A stretch of 18,976 nt of DNA from UBA6136 sp044378425. Lineage in GTDB: Bacteria; Pseudomonadota; Gammaproteobacteria; Methylococcales; Methylococcaceae. This document shows, in pieces, positions 6,124 to 14,268 of the stretch; position 1 is the first letter of the stretch, and each line of letters opens with the position of its first letter. The translations under genes were made by a program, and so were the position numbers. The DNA lies in contig JBILXN010000026.1 in assembly GCA_044378425.1 (NCBI GenBank), positions 1 through 18,976 on the forward strand. Direction: 5' to 3'. The notes below the pieces were generated by a model. It was given only the letters and a program-made list of their open reading frames with translations, did not search any database and was not told where the DNA came from.

Positions 6124-7836
6124 ATGATACGACTACCGATCAATGAACAAGGATGGGGTCTTTTTTCGACGCTGATTGTTAATTTCCGCCGATCACCTTA
6201 TGGCGGCAAGGCCGTGGCCTTGTTTCTGGCGTTGATAGGGTTACTGCTGTCGGTCAACGCGCTCAACATTGTCAACAGCTATGTGGGCCGAGATTTTATG
6301 AGTGCTCTGGCCGACCGCAACACCGATGCCTTTGCTCGGCAGGCCGGGTACTACCTGCTGGTCTTTGCTGCCCTGACGGTGATCGCCGTCATCCTGCGCT
6401 TTTGCGAGGAACGGCTCGGGCTGCTTTGGCGAGAGTTCATGACCACCCAGTTCATTGAGCTCTACTCCACACCCCCTACTTACTACCGTATGAATGATGA
6501 ACTGATACGGCAGAGTGGCGTGGAGCACCCTGATCAGCGGATCGCCGACGATGTCCGGACCTTCACGGTGACCACACTGTCCTTCATCCTCATGGTGTTG
6601 AATGGGCTATTCACGGTTGTGGCCTTTTCCGGGGTGCTCTGGATGATCAGCCCCTGGTTATTTGCGGCAGCCCTGATCTACGCAGCGGTAGGTTCCTATT
6701 TCACGATCAGGGTGGGTGGGCAGTTGGTCGAACTCAATTATCGGCAACTTGATCGCGAGGCGGCTTTTCGTTCCGGCCTCATACACTTTCGCGAAAGGGC
6801 CGAATCAATCGCCCTGCTTCATCATGAAAACCGGATACGTTCGCGGCTGATGCTCCAGTTCGAGTCACTGGTCGACAACTTTCGCAAAATTATCGGCGTT
6901 AACCAGAATCTTGGATTTTTCACCACCGGATATAACTATCTGATTCAGATCATACCGATACTTCTGGTTGCACCTCTTTTTGTTCAGGGACGGGTCGAAT
7001 TTGGTGTGGTTACCCAATCTGCCATGGCCTTTGCGATGCTGGTTGGCGCTTTCTCCCTGATTGTCACCCAGTTCCAGTCACTCTCATCATTTGCTGCCGT
7101 CATTCAACGACTGATCAATCTCTGGTACGTCATCGAACTTGCTCAGACTGAAACACTCTCCGGCTTTGATGTGCGCGAGGAAGACGATGAGGTGGTTTAC
7201 GAACACCTCACTCTGGTATCCCCTAGCGACAAGCGGCTTTTGGTCAAGGACTTGAATCTGACCATACCGCATGGGCTACGTGTCCTGGTGACAGGCGCGG
7301 ATGATGCTGCCAAGGACGCACTTTTTAAGGCCACTGCGGGTATCTATGACGCCGGCACCGGTCTCGTCAAACGTCCAACACTGGACCGCATTCTCTTTCT
7401 GCCCGAGCGGCCCTACCTGCCGCCTGGTACCTTGCGCGAAGCTCTGATTAACGAATCACAGGCTACTGCACTCTCCGACCAAAACATTCTTGACACGCTG
7501 ACCGCGCTGGATGTCGTGGACATTGTTGAGCGTGCCGGGGGGCTGGATGAAGAGCATGACTGGGACAGTCTGTTGACGCCGCATGAGCAGCGATTTGTTT
7601 CATTTGCGCGTATTTTGTTACTGAGACCTCGCTTCGCCGTACTCTCATACCCGATTAAGGACCTTGATGTATCCATTGCTAGCAAAATACTCAGCCTGTT
7701 GGCCGAATATGACATCAGCCTAATTACCATGGGCCGGCTGGGTATTCGTGACGGGGACGATCAGAGCGCCAACTATGACGCTGTTCTTGAACTCAAGACC
7801 GGAGGCGCGTGGAACTACTCCGAAATCCCTCGGTAA
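6124..7836 (+). CDS. YddA/ABCD-type ABC permease-ATPase fusion with a degenerate nucleotide-binding domain
   Basis: A 570-residue inner-membrane protein of the ABC_membrane_2 group (YddA, SbmA/BacA-like, human ABCD relatives). Hydrophobic helices are at about 28-50, 76-92, 150-168, 175-192, 275-288 and 297-315. The HPDQRIADDVRTF segment (135-147), conserved in this group, is intact. The C-terminal domain aligns along its full length with the family ATPase, but the motifs have decayed. Walker A reads GADDAAKDAL (391-400) instead of GxSGSGKSSL. The Q-loop Gln is Glu (LPERPYLP, 426-433). The signature is LTPHEQRF (484-491). Walker B ends VLSYPIKDLD (506-515), with no Asp-Glu pair. The switch His is Arg (GRLG, 537-540). 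The frame is intact, so ATP hydrolysis is probably lost while the protein is kept. ATG 6124 has GAGGTG 7 bases upstream; an in-frame ATG at 6088 would add 12 residues. The substrate is unknown. Confidence 0.88.
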   Translation: MIRLPINEQGWGLFSTLIVNFRRSPYGGKAVALFLALIGLLLSVNALNIVNSYVGRDFMSALADRNTDAFARQAGYYLLVFAALTVIAVILRFCEERLGLLWREFMTTQFIELYSTPPTYYRMNDELIRQSGVEHPDQRIADDVRTFTVTTLSFILMVLNGLFTVVAFSGVLWMISPWLFAAALIYAAVGSYFTIRVGGQLVELNYRQLDREAAFRSGLIHFRERAESIALLHHENRIRSRLMLQFESLVDNFRKIIGVNQNLGFFTTGYNYLIQIIPILLVAPLFVQGRVEFGVVTQSAMAFAMLVGAFSLIVTQFQSLSSFAAVIQRLINLWYVIELAQTETLSGFDVREEDDEVVYEHLTLVSPSDKRLLVKDLNLTIPHGLRVLVTGADDAAKDALFKATAGIYDAGTGLVKRPTLDRILFLPERPYLPPGTLREALINESQATALSDQNILDTLTALDVVDIVERAGGLDEEHDWDSLLTPHEQRFVSFARILLLRPRFAVLSYPIKDLDVSIASKILSLLAEYDISLITMGRLGIRDGDDQSANYDAVLELKTGGAWNYSEIPR

Positions 7837-7943
7837 TGCAGTGGTTTTACCTGCTCTAATGACCTGGCTTGGTTGCCGGCTCAGGGTGGGGCTTGTTAAA
7901 GTGAGGCGTTTTTGAGATGTGCGCCGCGGAAACTGTTTACTCA

Positions 7944-9344
7944 ATGCAGATCACCAAGACTCGTTTTGCTCCCAGCCCCACCGGACTGATCCACATTGGT
8001 AATGCCAGAACAGCCCTGTTCAGCGCTTTGTGTGGTACGCAGTTTTTGCTGAGGATAGAGGACACCGATACTGAACGTAGCCGACCCGAATTCGTCGATA
8101 GTCTTCTGGATGATCTGCGCTGGTTGGGCCTCGATTGGTCGGAAGGCCCAACCAGCAGTGAGCCGGTTCCGGCCTGGTTTCAGTCCCAGCGCGGAGCGAT
8201 TTACAAAGCCTACTACGACCAACTCGAAGCCCAGGGTTTGGCCTACCCCTGTTTTTGCTCTCCCTCCGAGCTTGAGATTTCCAGAAAAGTCCAACTGGCA
8301 GCCGGTAAACCGCCTCGTTACAGTGGCAAATGCGCGCATTTGAATCGTGACGACATTAGCCTTAAACGGGGACAGGGCTTGCAGCCGACCCTGAGGTTTA
8401 GGGTACCCAAGCAGCATATGCTCAGTTTCGAGGACGGGGTCAGGGGGCAACAAAAATTCCTGTCGGACGACATCGGCGACTTCATCATTCGGCGAGCCGA
8501 CGGAACGGCAGCCTTTTTCTTTTGCAACGCAATAGACGATGCGCTTATGGGGGTCACTCAGGTTCTGAGGGGTGAAGATCATCTCGCCAATACTCCAAGG
8601 CAAATCATGCTGTTGGAGGCGCTAGGGCTTCCGGTACCGTGTTATGCACACGGGTCGCTGATTCTTGGTGACGATGGCGCCCCCCTGTCCAAGCGAAATG
8701 GCAGTCGCAGCATTGCTCAACTGCGGGAGGAAGGCTATTTTCCACTGGCGCTGGTCAACATGATGGCTCGCCTGGGTCATCATTATGACAGCGACGAATT
8801 CATGAGCATGGCGGGTCTCAAGGCCGGCTTTGATCTGGGCCACATGGGTAAATCACCGGCCCGGTTTGATCCGGTTCATCTCGAACACTGGCAGACTCTG
8901 GCTGTCCGCTCTGCCGATGACGTTACCCTCGAGCGTTGGTTGCATCCTGAAACCCGCAACCTCGTACCTGAATCTCATCGCGCAGATTTTATTGAAATAG
9001 TCCGCAGCAACTGTCTCTTTCCCGATCAGGCTGATCGCTGGGCGCGCATACTGTTCAGCGACGAACTGGTGATTGAGCATGATGCCGCAACGGCGGCTAC
9101 TGATGCGGGCGAATCGTTCTTCCTTGCTGCCATTGATGCTGCCCATGCTGCCGGCAGTGACTTCAAAGCGTTCATGGACCAACTCAAGGGGCAGACGGGA
9201 GCCAAGGGCAAACTCTTGTTCATGCCGCTGCGAGCGGCCTTTACCGGCCGTCATGATGGGCCGGATCTCGCTACCCTCTATCGGGTAATAAACCCGCACC
9301 GTTTGCAACGCCGACTGGCAGAATTCAGCTACCCATCGGAATAA
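7944..9344 (+). CDS. gltX: Glutamate--tRNA ligase, GltX2-like
   Basis: A cytoplasmic class I aminoacyl-tRNA synthetase that charges tRNA with glutamate. The 466-residue protein has RFAPSPTGLIHIGN at 7-20 (HIGH-type motif HIGN). A zinc-binding insert uses Cys103, Cys105, Tyr126 and Cys130. The LRGEDHLANTPRQ motif is at about 208-219, and LSKRNGS at 247-253 stands in for KMSKS. Most proteobacterial enzymes have LSKRHG here; the Asn variant with FCNAIDDALMGVT upstream looks like the second type of GluRS found in some gammaproteobacteria, so another gltX and altered tRNA choice are possible. ATG 7944 gives the family N-terminus; an in-frame ATG at 7917 would add 9 residues, and neither has a strong ribosome binding site. 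Its TAA overlaps the cysS ATG by one base, implying translational coupling. Confidence 0.93.
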   Translation: MQITKTRFAPSPTGLIHIGNARTALFSALCGTQFLLRIEDTDTERSRPEFVDSLLDDLRWLGLDWSEGPTSSEPVPAWFQSQRGAIYKAYYDQLEAQGLAYPCFCSPSELEISRKVQLAAGKPPRYSGKCAHLNRDDISLKRGQGLQPTLRFRVPKQHMLSFEDGVRGQQKFLSDDIGDFIIRRADGTAAFFFCNAIDDALMGVTQVLRGEDHLANTPRQIMLLEALGLPVPCYAHGSLILGDDGAPLSKRNGSRSIAQLREEGYFPLALVNMMARLGHHYDSDEFMSMAGLKAGFDLGHMGKSPARFDPVHLEHWQTLAVRSADDVTLERWLHPETRNLVPESHRADFIEIVRSNCLFPDQADRWARILFSDELVIEHDAATAATDAGESFFLAAIDAAHAAGSDFKAFMDQLKGQTGAKGKLLFMPLRAAFTGRHDGPDLATLYRVINPHRLQRRLAEFSYPSE

Positions 9345-10747
9345 TGTTACAGATCTACAACACACTGACCCGCAGCAAAACCGTATTCACTCCCATAGAA
9401 CCCGGCAAAGTCAGGCTCTATGTGTGCGGCATGACAGTCTACGATTACTGTCATCTCGGTCATGCCCGAGTGATGGTTGCTTTTGATGTTGTTGCCCGGT
9501 ATCTCAGATACAGCGGCTACGAGGTCACCTATGTCCGGAACATCACCGACATCGACGACAAGATCATCCGGCGCGCCATCGAGAACGGAGAGACGATCGA
9601 TTCACTGACGGGCCGTTACATCGACGCCATGCATGAAGATGAACGCGCTTTGGGGGTATTGCCGCCCGACGTCGAGCCGCGTGCCACGGCAGCAATGGCA
9701 GACATCATCAACATGATTGAAACCCTTATGGCGAAAGGGCTGGCCTATGTCGGCGGTAATGGCGATGTGTTTTACGCTGTCGCCAAATTTGCTGCCTACG
9801 GCCGTCTCTCAGGAAAAAATATCGAGGACCTGCGGGCGGGTGAGCGGGTGGATGTTGATGAAGCCAAGCGCGATCCGATGGATTTCGTGCTCTGGAAAAT
9901 GGCCAAACCGGGTGAGCCTCAGTGGTCGTCACCCTGGGGGCAAGGGCGTCCCGGCTGGCATATCGAGTGTTCCGCGATGTCTACCCGCTGTCTGGGTCAT
10001 CATTTCGATATTCATGGTGGCGGCATGGACCTTCAGTTTCCGCATCATGAAAACGAAATTGCCCAGTCAGAAGGCGCCACCGGTGAAACCTTTGTCAATG
10101 TCTGGATGCACAATGGTTTCGTTCGCACCAATGAGGAAAAAATGTCCAAATCCCTTGGCAATTTCTTCACGGTGCGCGATGTTCTTACCCGCTATCGGGC
10201 CGAAGTGATCCGATTTTTCATTCTCAACAGCCACTACCGCAGCCCCCTGAACTACTCTGATGAAAATCTCGATGAGGCCACAGCGGCGCTGACCCGGCTT
10301 TACACTGCATTGCGCGGTCTGGTGGTTGATCCAAATCCAGCAGTGCCAACGGACAGGATAGCGGACAGTGCCGCAGGTCGGTTCAAGGCAGCGATGGATG
10401 ATGACTTCAATACGGCTGAGGCTGTCGCGGTTCTGTTCGATATGGCACGTGAAATCAACCGACTACGCCAGGATCAGCCCGATCAGGCGGCCGCCCTAGG
10501 GTCGGAATTAAGGCGACTGGGGGGTGTGTTAGGGTTGTTGCAGGCAAATCCTGCGGATTTCATGCAGACTTCCGTAGCGGCTGTTGGGGGGATGCAATCC
10601 GCTGAGATTGACGCCTTGATTGAGCAGCGGCTTGATGCCCGCAACACCCGGAACTGGGCTGAGGCAGACCGTATCAGGGATGTGCTCAAGTCCGAGGGTA
10701 TCGTGCTGGAGGACGCTGCCAGCGGGACGATCTGGCGGCGTGAATAA
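9344..10747 (+). CDS. cysS: Cysteine--tRNA ligase CysS
   Basis: A class I synthetase that attaches cysteine to tRNA-Cys in the cytoplasm. The 467-residue length is standard. The HIGH motif is HLGH at 37-40 and KMSKS is at 266-270. The active-site zinc ligands Cys28, Cys209, His234 and Glu238 occupy the same positions as in E. coli CysS, which lets the enzyme bind the cysteine thiol and reject serine without editing. The GWHIECSAMS and GGMDLQFPHHENE motifs are intact, and the C-terminal anticodon-binding part ends with a RNWAEADRIRDVL segment typical of the family. It starts inside the gltX stop (TAATG), so the two are almost certainly one operon. A 70-bp gap leads to the small membrane protein. 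Confidence 0.98.
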   Translation: MLQIYNTLTRSKTVFTPIEPGKVRLYVCGMTVYDYCHLGHARVMVAFDVVARYLRYSGYEVTYVRNITDIDDKIIRRAIENGETIDSLTGRYIDAMHEDERALGVLPPDVEPRATAAMADIINMIETLMAKGLAYVGGNGDVFYAVAKFAAYGRLSGKNIEDLRAGERVDVDEAKRDPMDFVLWKMAKPGEPQWSSPWGQGRPGWHIECSAMSTRCLGHHFDIHGGGMDLQFPHHENEIAQSEGATGETFVNVWMHNGFVRTNEEKMSKSLGNFFTVRDVLTRYRAEVIRFFILNSHYRSPLNYSDENLDEATAALTRLYTALRGLVVDPNPAVPTDRIADSAAGRFKAAMDDDFNTAEAVAVLFDMAREINRLRQDQPDQAAALGSELRRLGGVLGLLQANPADFMQTSVAAVGGMQSAEIDALIEQRLDARNTRNWAEADRIRDVLKSEGIVLEDAASGTIWRRE

Positions 10748-10752
10748 TGTAT

Positions 10753-10800
10753 CAGAGCGGGAACACCCGCCATTCGCTCTGTCTAAAAACCGAGTTTTTT
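10753..10800 (+). other. Intercistronic hairpin and T-run, possible attenuator
   Basis: CAGAGCG at 10753-10759 pairs with CGCTCTG at 10775-10781; an alternative smaller stem GCGGG/CCCGC forms around 10757-10770. Thirteen bases later a TTTTTT run follows, itself pairable with AAAAAC at 10785-10790. The distance between GC stem and T-run is too long for a standard terminator, so partial read-through between cysS and the membrane-protein gene is the most I would propose. Confidence 0.3.
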
Positions 10801-10816
10801 CTTGTGGAGATCCAAC

Positions 10817-11083
10817 ATGATTCAATTTTTAATGGTTTTAGTCGCACTATCCCCCGTGGTGTTTTTGATTGGCCTGCTCAAACCCGGTTGGATTTTGTTT
10901 TGGATGAAAAAGCCCGACCGCCTGTGGGCCTCAAGCGTGGGGCTGGTTCTTTTTATGGTGGCCTTCACCGGCTACTCTGAAGCTCGCCTCAGGCACAAGG
11001 CAGCGGGTCAGGATGATCATCCCCGTGAGCAGCTTTCTCCTGACCGTCAGAACGAGTTGCAACTTAACCGTACCAACTACTGA
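10817..11083 (+). CDS. Small two-helix inner-membrane protein of unknown function
   Basis: An 88-residue protein with two hydrophobic helices, about 3-21 and 39-54, joined by a short loop containing KPGWILFWMKKPDRLW. A polar, charged C-terminal tail (55-88) follows, rich in D, R, Q and N. By the positive-inside rule the KKPDR loop should face the cytoplasm, which would put both ends outside; this is inference. ATG 10817 is preferred over the in-frame ATG at 10802 because GGAG lies 7 bases upstream of it. Small proteins with a P-W-x-K-K/R-P loop between two helices are common but uncharacterised. It sits between cysS and mrp on the same strand and ends 10 bases before a GC-rich hairpin. Confidence 0.75.
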   Translation: MIQFLMVLVALSPVVFLIGLLKPGWILFWMKKPDRLWASSVGLVLFMVAFTGYSEARLRHKAAGQDDHPREQLSPDRQNELQLNRTNY

Positions 11084-11092
11084 TGTCCTTTG

Positions 11093-11113
11093 GCGCCCGC
11101 AGCTTGCGGGCGC
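11093..11113 (+). other. GC-rich hairpin after the small membrane protein gene
   Basis: GCGCCCGCA at 11093-11101 and its perfect complement at 11105-11113 form a 9-bp stem with a 3-base loop (or 8 bp with 5). It begins 10 bases after the stop codon. No T-run follows on either strand, so it is not a textbook terminator; it may still block 3' exonucleases or cause pausing and so mark the end of the gltX-cysS transcript. Confidence 0.55.
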
Positions 11114-11239
11114 AGACAGCGGCAGTCTCTGTTCTGACCCCTGACGCCTTTTACCGGTGGACTCAATCCATTGGCAGCTGAAAATAGCGGATTCTGCCCC
11201 CGTCCGGCCCTAACTACTCTATATTCCAGGAGAGATTGA

Positions 11240-12328
11240 ATGCCCCTAAGCCCTAGCGATGTTGAAAACTCGCTCAAAACCTGGATAGATCCCAGCCTCG
11301 GACAGAATCTGGTCTGCAGCAAAATGATCAGGAAGATTGAGGTTGATGGCGATGCCGTGCGGGTCGAGGTCGTGCTGGGCTATCCTGCCAAGAGTGTGCA
11401 TGATGAACTCCGCCAGGCGCTGACCGACAAGATCAAGACCGACACCGGTGCAACCACGATCACCATCGACATTAGCACCCAGATTATGTCGCATGCGGTG
11501 CAGAAGAATCTGAAGCCCTTGGCGGGGGTCAGGAATATCATTGCCATTGCATCCGGCAAGGGTGGAGTCGGCAAGTCCACGACTGCTGTCAACCTGGCAT
11601 TGGCCCTGTCAGCGGAAGGTGCGCGGGTCGGTATTCTTGATGCCGACATTTATGGGCCTAGCCAGCCATTGATGCTGGGATTGCATGGTCGGCCCGAGGT
11701 CAAGGAAGGTAACAGGATCATTCCCATGCAGGCCTACGGACTGCAGGCCATGTCGATCGGTTTTTTGGTTGACGAGGATCAACCCATGATCTGGCGCGGA
11801 CCGATGGTGACTGGCGCTCTGCAGCAGCTGCTCAATAGCACTGAATGGGACAATCTCGACTATCTCATCATCGATTTACCACCCGGCACCGGTGATATCC
11901 AGCTGACGCTCTCCCAGCAGATTCCGGTGTCTGGTGCGCTGATTGTAACGACACCGCAGGATATCGCTCTGCTGGATGCACAGCGTGGATTCAAGATGTT
12001 CCAGCAGGTCAGTGTTCCGGTTCTGGGGCTGGTCGAAAACATGAGCATCCATATCTGCTCCAATTGTGGCCATTCCGAGCACATCTTCGGTGAGGGCGGC
12101 GGCCAGAAAATGGCGCAAAAATATGGCATGGAATTGCTGGGTGCTCTGCCGCTGGAGCTCAGTATTCGCAAAAATGCTGATGCCGGTTTTCCTACAGTAG
12201 TGGCTGAACCCGATAGTCCCTCAGCGCGGATTTATCGGGAAATTGCCCGTAAAATGGCTGCCCGACTCGCCATAAAAGCGCGGGACTACAGCGCCAAGTT
12301 CCCGACTATTAGCGTGGTAAATGATTGA
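11240..12328 (+). CDS. apbC: Iron-sulfur cluster carrier protein Mrp (ApbC)
   Basis: A 362-residue cytoplasmic P-loop ATPase of the Mrp/NBP35 group that binds and delivers 4Fe-4S clusters to target apoproteins. An N-terminal MIP18/DUF59-type domain (about 5-80) precedes the ATPase. The deviant Walker A GKGGVGKST is at 106-114, and a DADIYGPS switch is at 134-141. The DLPPGTGD motif is at 212-219. The cluster-binding pair CSNC (Cys273, Cys276) sits in the dimer-bridging region. All expected residues are present. The start has AGGAGAG 6 bases before the ATG. It is followed by dcd with one base between the stop and the dcd ATG (TGATATG), an mrp-dcd pairing common in gammaproteobacteria. Confidence 0.96.
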   Translation: MPLSPSDVENSLKTWIDPSLGQNLVCSKMIRKIEVDGDAVRVEVVLGYPAKSVHDELRQALTDKIKTDTGATTITIDISTQIMSHAVQKNLKPLAGVRNIIAIASGKGGVGKSTTAVNLALALSAEGARVGILDADIYGPSQPLMLGLHGRPEVKEGNRIIPMQAYGLQAMSIGFLVDEDQPMIWRGPMVTGALQQLLNSTEWDNLDYLIIDLPPGTGDIQLTLSQQIPVSGALIVTTPQDIALLDAQRGFKMFQQVSVPVLGLVENMSIHICSNCGHSEHIFGEGGGQKMAQKYGMELLGALPLELSIRKNADAGFPTVVAEPDSPSARIYREIARKMAARLAIKARDYSAKFPTISVVND

Positions 12329-12329
12329 T

Positions 12330-12899
12330 ATGTCGATAAAATCGGATCTATGGATACGGCGTATGGCAGAGCAGGAAGCCATGATCGAACCTTTCGAACA
12401 GCGTCAGGTCAGGGCGGGTACTGGTGACGAGCGGCTTATTTCATACGGCACCTCAAGCTATGGCTACGATGTGCGCTGCTCTAACGAATTCAAGATTTTC
12501 ACCAACATCAATTCGGCCATCGTCGACCCCAAAAATTTTGATGCCAGCAGTTTTGTCGATGTCCGGCAAGATGTCTGCATTATTCCGCCTAACTCGTTCG
12601 CCTTGGCGAGAACCGTAGAATACTTTCGAATTCCGCGTGACGTGCTGGTTATCTGCCTAGGCAAGAGCACCTACGCTCGCTGCGGCATCATCGTCAATGT
12701 CACTCCGCTTGAGCCTGAGTGGGAAGGGCATGTGACGCTGGAATTCTCAAATACCACACCCTTGCCAGCCAAAATCTATGCCAATGAGGGTGTGGCTCAG
12801 ATGCTTTTCATCGGGGCGGATGAGGTGTGCGAAACATCCTACAAAGACCGGGGTGGAAAATATCAGGGCCAGCAGGGCGTCACCCTACCCAAGGCCTGA
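12330..12899 (+). CDS. dcd: dCTP deaminase Dcd
   Basis: Dcd deaminates dCTP to dUTP, the main source of dUMP for thymidylate synthesis in many gammaproteobacteria; it works as a homotrimer in the cytoplasm. The 189-residue protein carries the GKSTYARCGIIVNVTPLEP segment at 111-129, with the arginine expected near 117. LEPEWEGHVTLEFSN follows, with the catalytic Glu at 138. The C-terminal KYQGQQGVTLPKA closing segment, which covers the active site, is complete. ATG 12330 gives the family start MSIKSDLWIRR; the in-frame ATG at 12321 would add three residues and overlap the mrp stop. No separate Shine-Dalgarno is seen, in line with translational coupling to mrp. Confidence 0.96.
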   Translation: MSIKSDLWIRRMAEQEAMIEPFEQRQVRAGTGDERLISYGTSSYGYDVRCSNEFKIFTNINSAIVDPKNFDASSFVDVRQDVCIIPPNSFALARTVEYFRIPRDVLVICLGKSTYARCGIIVNVTPLEPEWEGHVTLEFSNTTPLPAKIYANEGVAQMLFIGADEVCETSYKDRGGKYQGQQGVTLPKA

Positions 12900-12930
12900 G
12901 TAACAGATAACCGACACCCAACCTCTGTAT

Positions 12931-12947
12931 CCGGTCTTCGCGGCCGG
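12931..12947 (+). other. Short hairpin between dcd and hemL
   Basis: CCGGTC at 12931-12936 can pair with GGCCGG at 12942-12947 (one G-T pair) around a 5-base loop. No T-run follows. Its place in the 68-bp gap before hemL, which has no clear ribosome binding site, leaves a role in leader structure possible but unsupported. Confidence 0.25.
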
Positions 12948-12967
12948 TCGAATAATCCGATTCAGTC

Positions 12968-14254
12968 ATGTCCAAACTATCGAACGACACACTCTTCGAA
13001 CAGGCCAATGCCGTCATTCCAGGTGGGGTCAATTCACCCGTGAGAGCGTTCAAAGGTGTCGGCGGCACGCCGATATTCATTGAGCGGGGTGAGGGACCTT
13101 ACATCCATGCCGCCGATGGTAAACGGTACATCGACTACATTGGTTCGTGGGGCCCAATGGTGCTCGGTCACGCCCATCCGGAAGTACGCAAAGTCGTCCA
13201 TGAGGCGGTGGACCGTGGCCTCAGTTACGGGGCGCCAACGGCGATTGAAACCAGCATGGCGGCCAAATTGTGCGAACTGATGCCTTCCCTCGCCATGGTC
13301 AGGATGGTTAGCTCCGGTACCGAGGCAACCATGAGCGCGATCCGGTTGGCAAGGGGATACACCGGGCGTGATCGCATTGTGAAATTTGAGGGCTGCTACC
13401 ACGGCCATTCCGATGCCCTGCTGGTAAAAGCGGGTTCCGGCGCCCTGACGCTTGGAGTCCCGAGTTCACCGGGGGTACCGGCCACCCTTGCCGAACATAC
13501 GCTCACGCTGCCATTCAATGATTCTGCTGCGGTCAGGGCCCTTTTCTCACAACAGGGCGATCAGATAGCCTGCATCATCGTTGAGCCGGTGGCTGGCAAC
13601 ATGAATTGTGTGCTGCCGCAACCGGGATTTCTCCAAGCCTTGCGGGAGATGTGCGATCAACATGGCAGTGTATTGATTTTTGATGAAGTCATGACGGGGT
13701 TCCGGGTCGCTCTGGGCGGGGCTCAGGGTCTTTATGGCGTGAAGCCAGATCTCACCACTCTGGGCAAGGTGATCGGCGGCGGCATGCCGGTGGGCGCGTT
13801 TGGTGGCCGGCTTGACATCATGTCGCAGCTCGCTCCGCTGGGTCCGGTCTACCAGGCCGGTACCCTATCGGGCAACCCGGTGGCGATGGCGGCCGGCCTC
13901 AAGACGCTTGAGCTCGTCAGTGTCCCAGGTTTTTTCGATGAGCTGAGCGCAAAGACCGGTAACTTCACCCTGGCGCTCAAGGATCGCGCCAAGGCTGCAG
14001 GTATTCCGCTTGCCGTGAATCACGTCGGCGGTATGTTTGGTCTGTTTTTCACCGACACGCCTGAGGTGACCCACTTCTCCGATGTGATGGCATGCGACGT
14101 TGCCCGATTCAACCGGTTCTTCCATGCCATGCTGGATGAGGGTGTCTATCTAGCTCCATCAGCCTTTGAGGCGGGCTTTGTGTCAGCCGCCCACGACGAT
14201 GCGGTAATCACGGCAACCCTTGATGCTGCATCCCGGGCGTTTCGTATCCTGTAA
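12968..14254 (+). CDS. hemL: Glutamate-1-semialdehyde 2,1-aminomutase HemL
   Basis: HemL converts glutamate-1-semialdehyde to 5-aminolevulinate, the committed tetrapyrrole precursor in the C5 pathway, using pyridoxal phosphate in the cytoplasm. The 428-residue protein is complete. The N-terminal PGGVNSPVRAFKGVGG is typical. The phosphate-binding SSGTEATMSAIR is at 115-126. Asp239 in IFDEVMTGFR contacts the cofactor pyridine nitrogen, and the Schiff-base lysine is Lys267 in TLGKVIGGGMPVGA. Its presence shows that the organism makes ALA from glutamyl-tRNA, the product type of GltX upstream in this window. The ATG at 12968 fits the family start MSKLSNDTLF, but no obvious ribosome binding site is seen. 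It converges with ygfZ, with only 14 bases between the two stops and no terminator hairpin. Confidence 0.98.
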   Translation: MSKLSNDTLFEQANAVIPGGVNSPVRAFKGVGGTPIFIERGEGPYIHAADGKRYIDYIGSWGPMVLGHAHPEVRKVVHEAVDRGLSYGAPTAIETSMAAKLCELMPSLAMVRMVSSGTEATMSAIRLARGYTGRDRIVKFEGCYHGHSDALLVKAGSGALTLGVPSSPGVPATLAEHTLTLPFNDSAAVRALFSQQGDQIACIIVEPVAGNMNCVLPQPGFLQALREMCDQHGSVLIFDEVMTGFRVALGGAQGLYGVKPDLTTLGKVIGGGMPVGAFGGRLDIMSQLAPLGPVYQAGTLSGNPVAMAAGLKTLELVSVPGFFDELSAKTGNFTLALKDRAKAAGIPLAVNHVGGMFGLFFTDTPEVTHFSDVMACDVARFNRFFHAMLDEGVYLAPSAFEAGFVSAAHDDAVITATLDAASRAFRIL

Positions 14255-14268
14255 CTGAGGGATCCACT

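Noticed and set aside
7877..7913. Weak stem (CGGCTCA with TGAGGCG) followed by TTTTT before gltX
   Set aside because: One internal mismatch and an 18-base loop make the stem too weak for a confident terminator, although its place after the ABC gene is suggestive.
7941..8603. 220-codon open frame on the minus strand opposite gltX
   Set aside because: It lies wholly within gltX, which has all synthetase motifs; the antisense product has low-complexity, non-family composition and no ribosome binding site of note.
8853..9365. 170-codon minus-strand frame opposite the gltX 3' end
   Set aside because: Antisense shadow of gltX and the cysS start; no supporting signal.
9717..10208. 163-codon plus-strand frame inside cysS
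   Set aside because: Shadow frame over the conserved cysS core; its product shows no domain and the cysS frame is unbroken.
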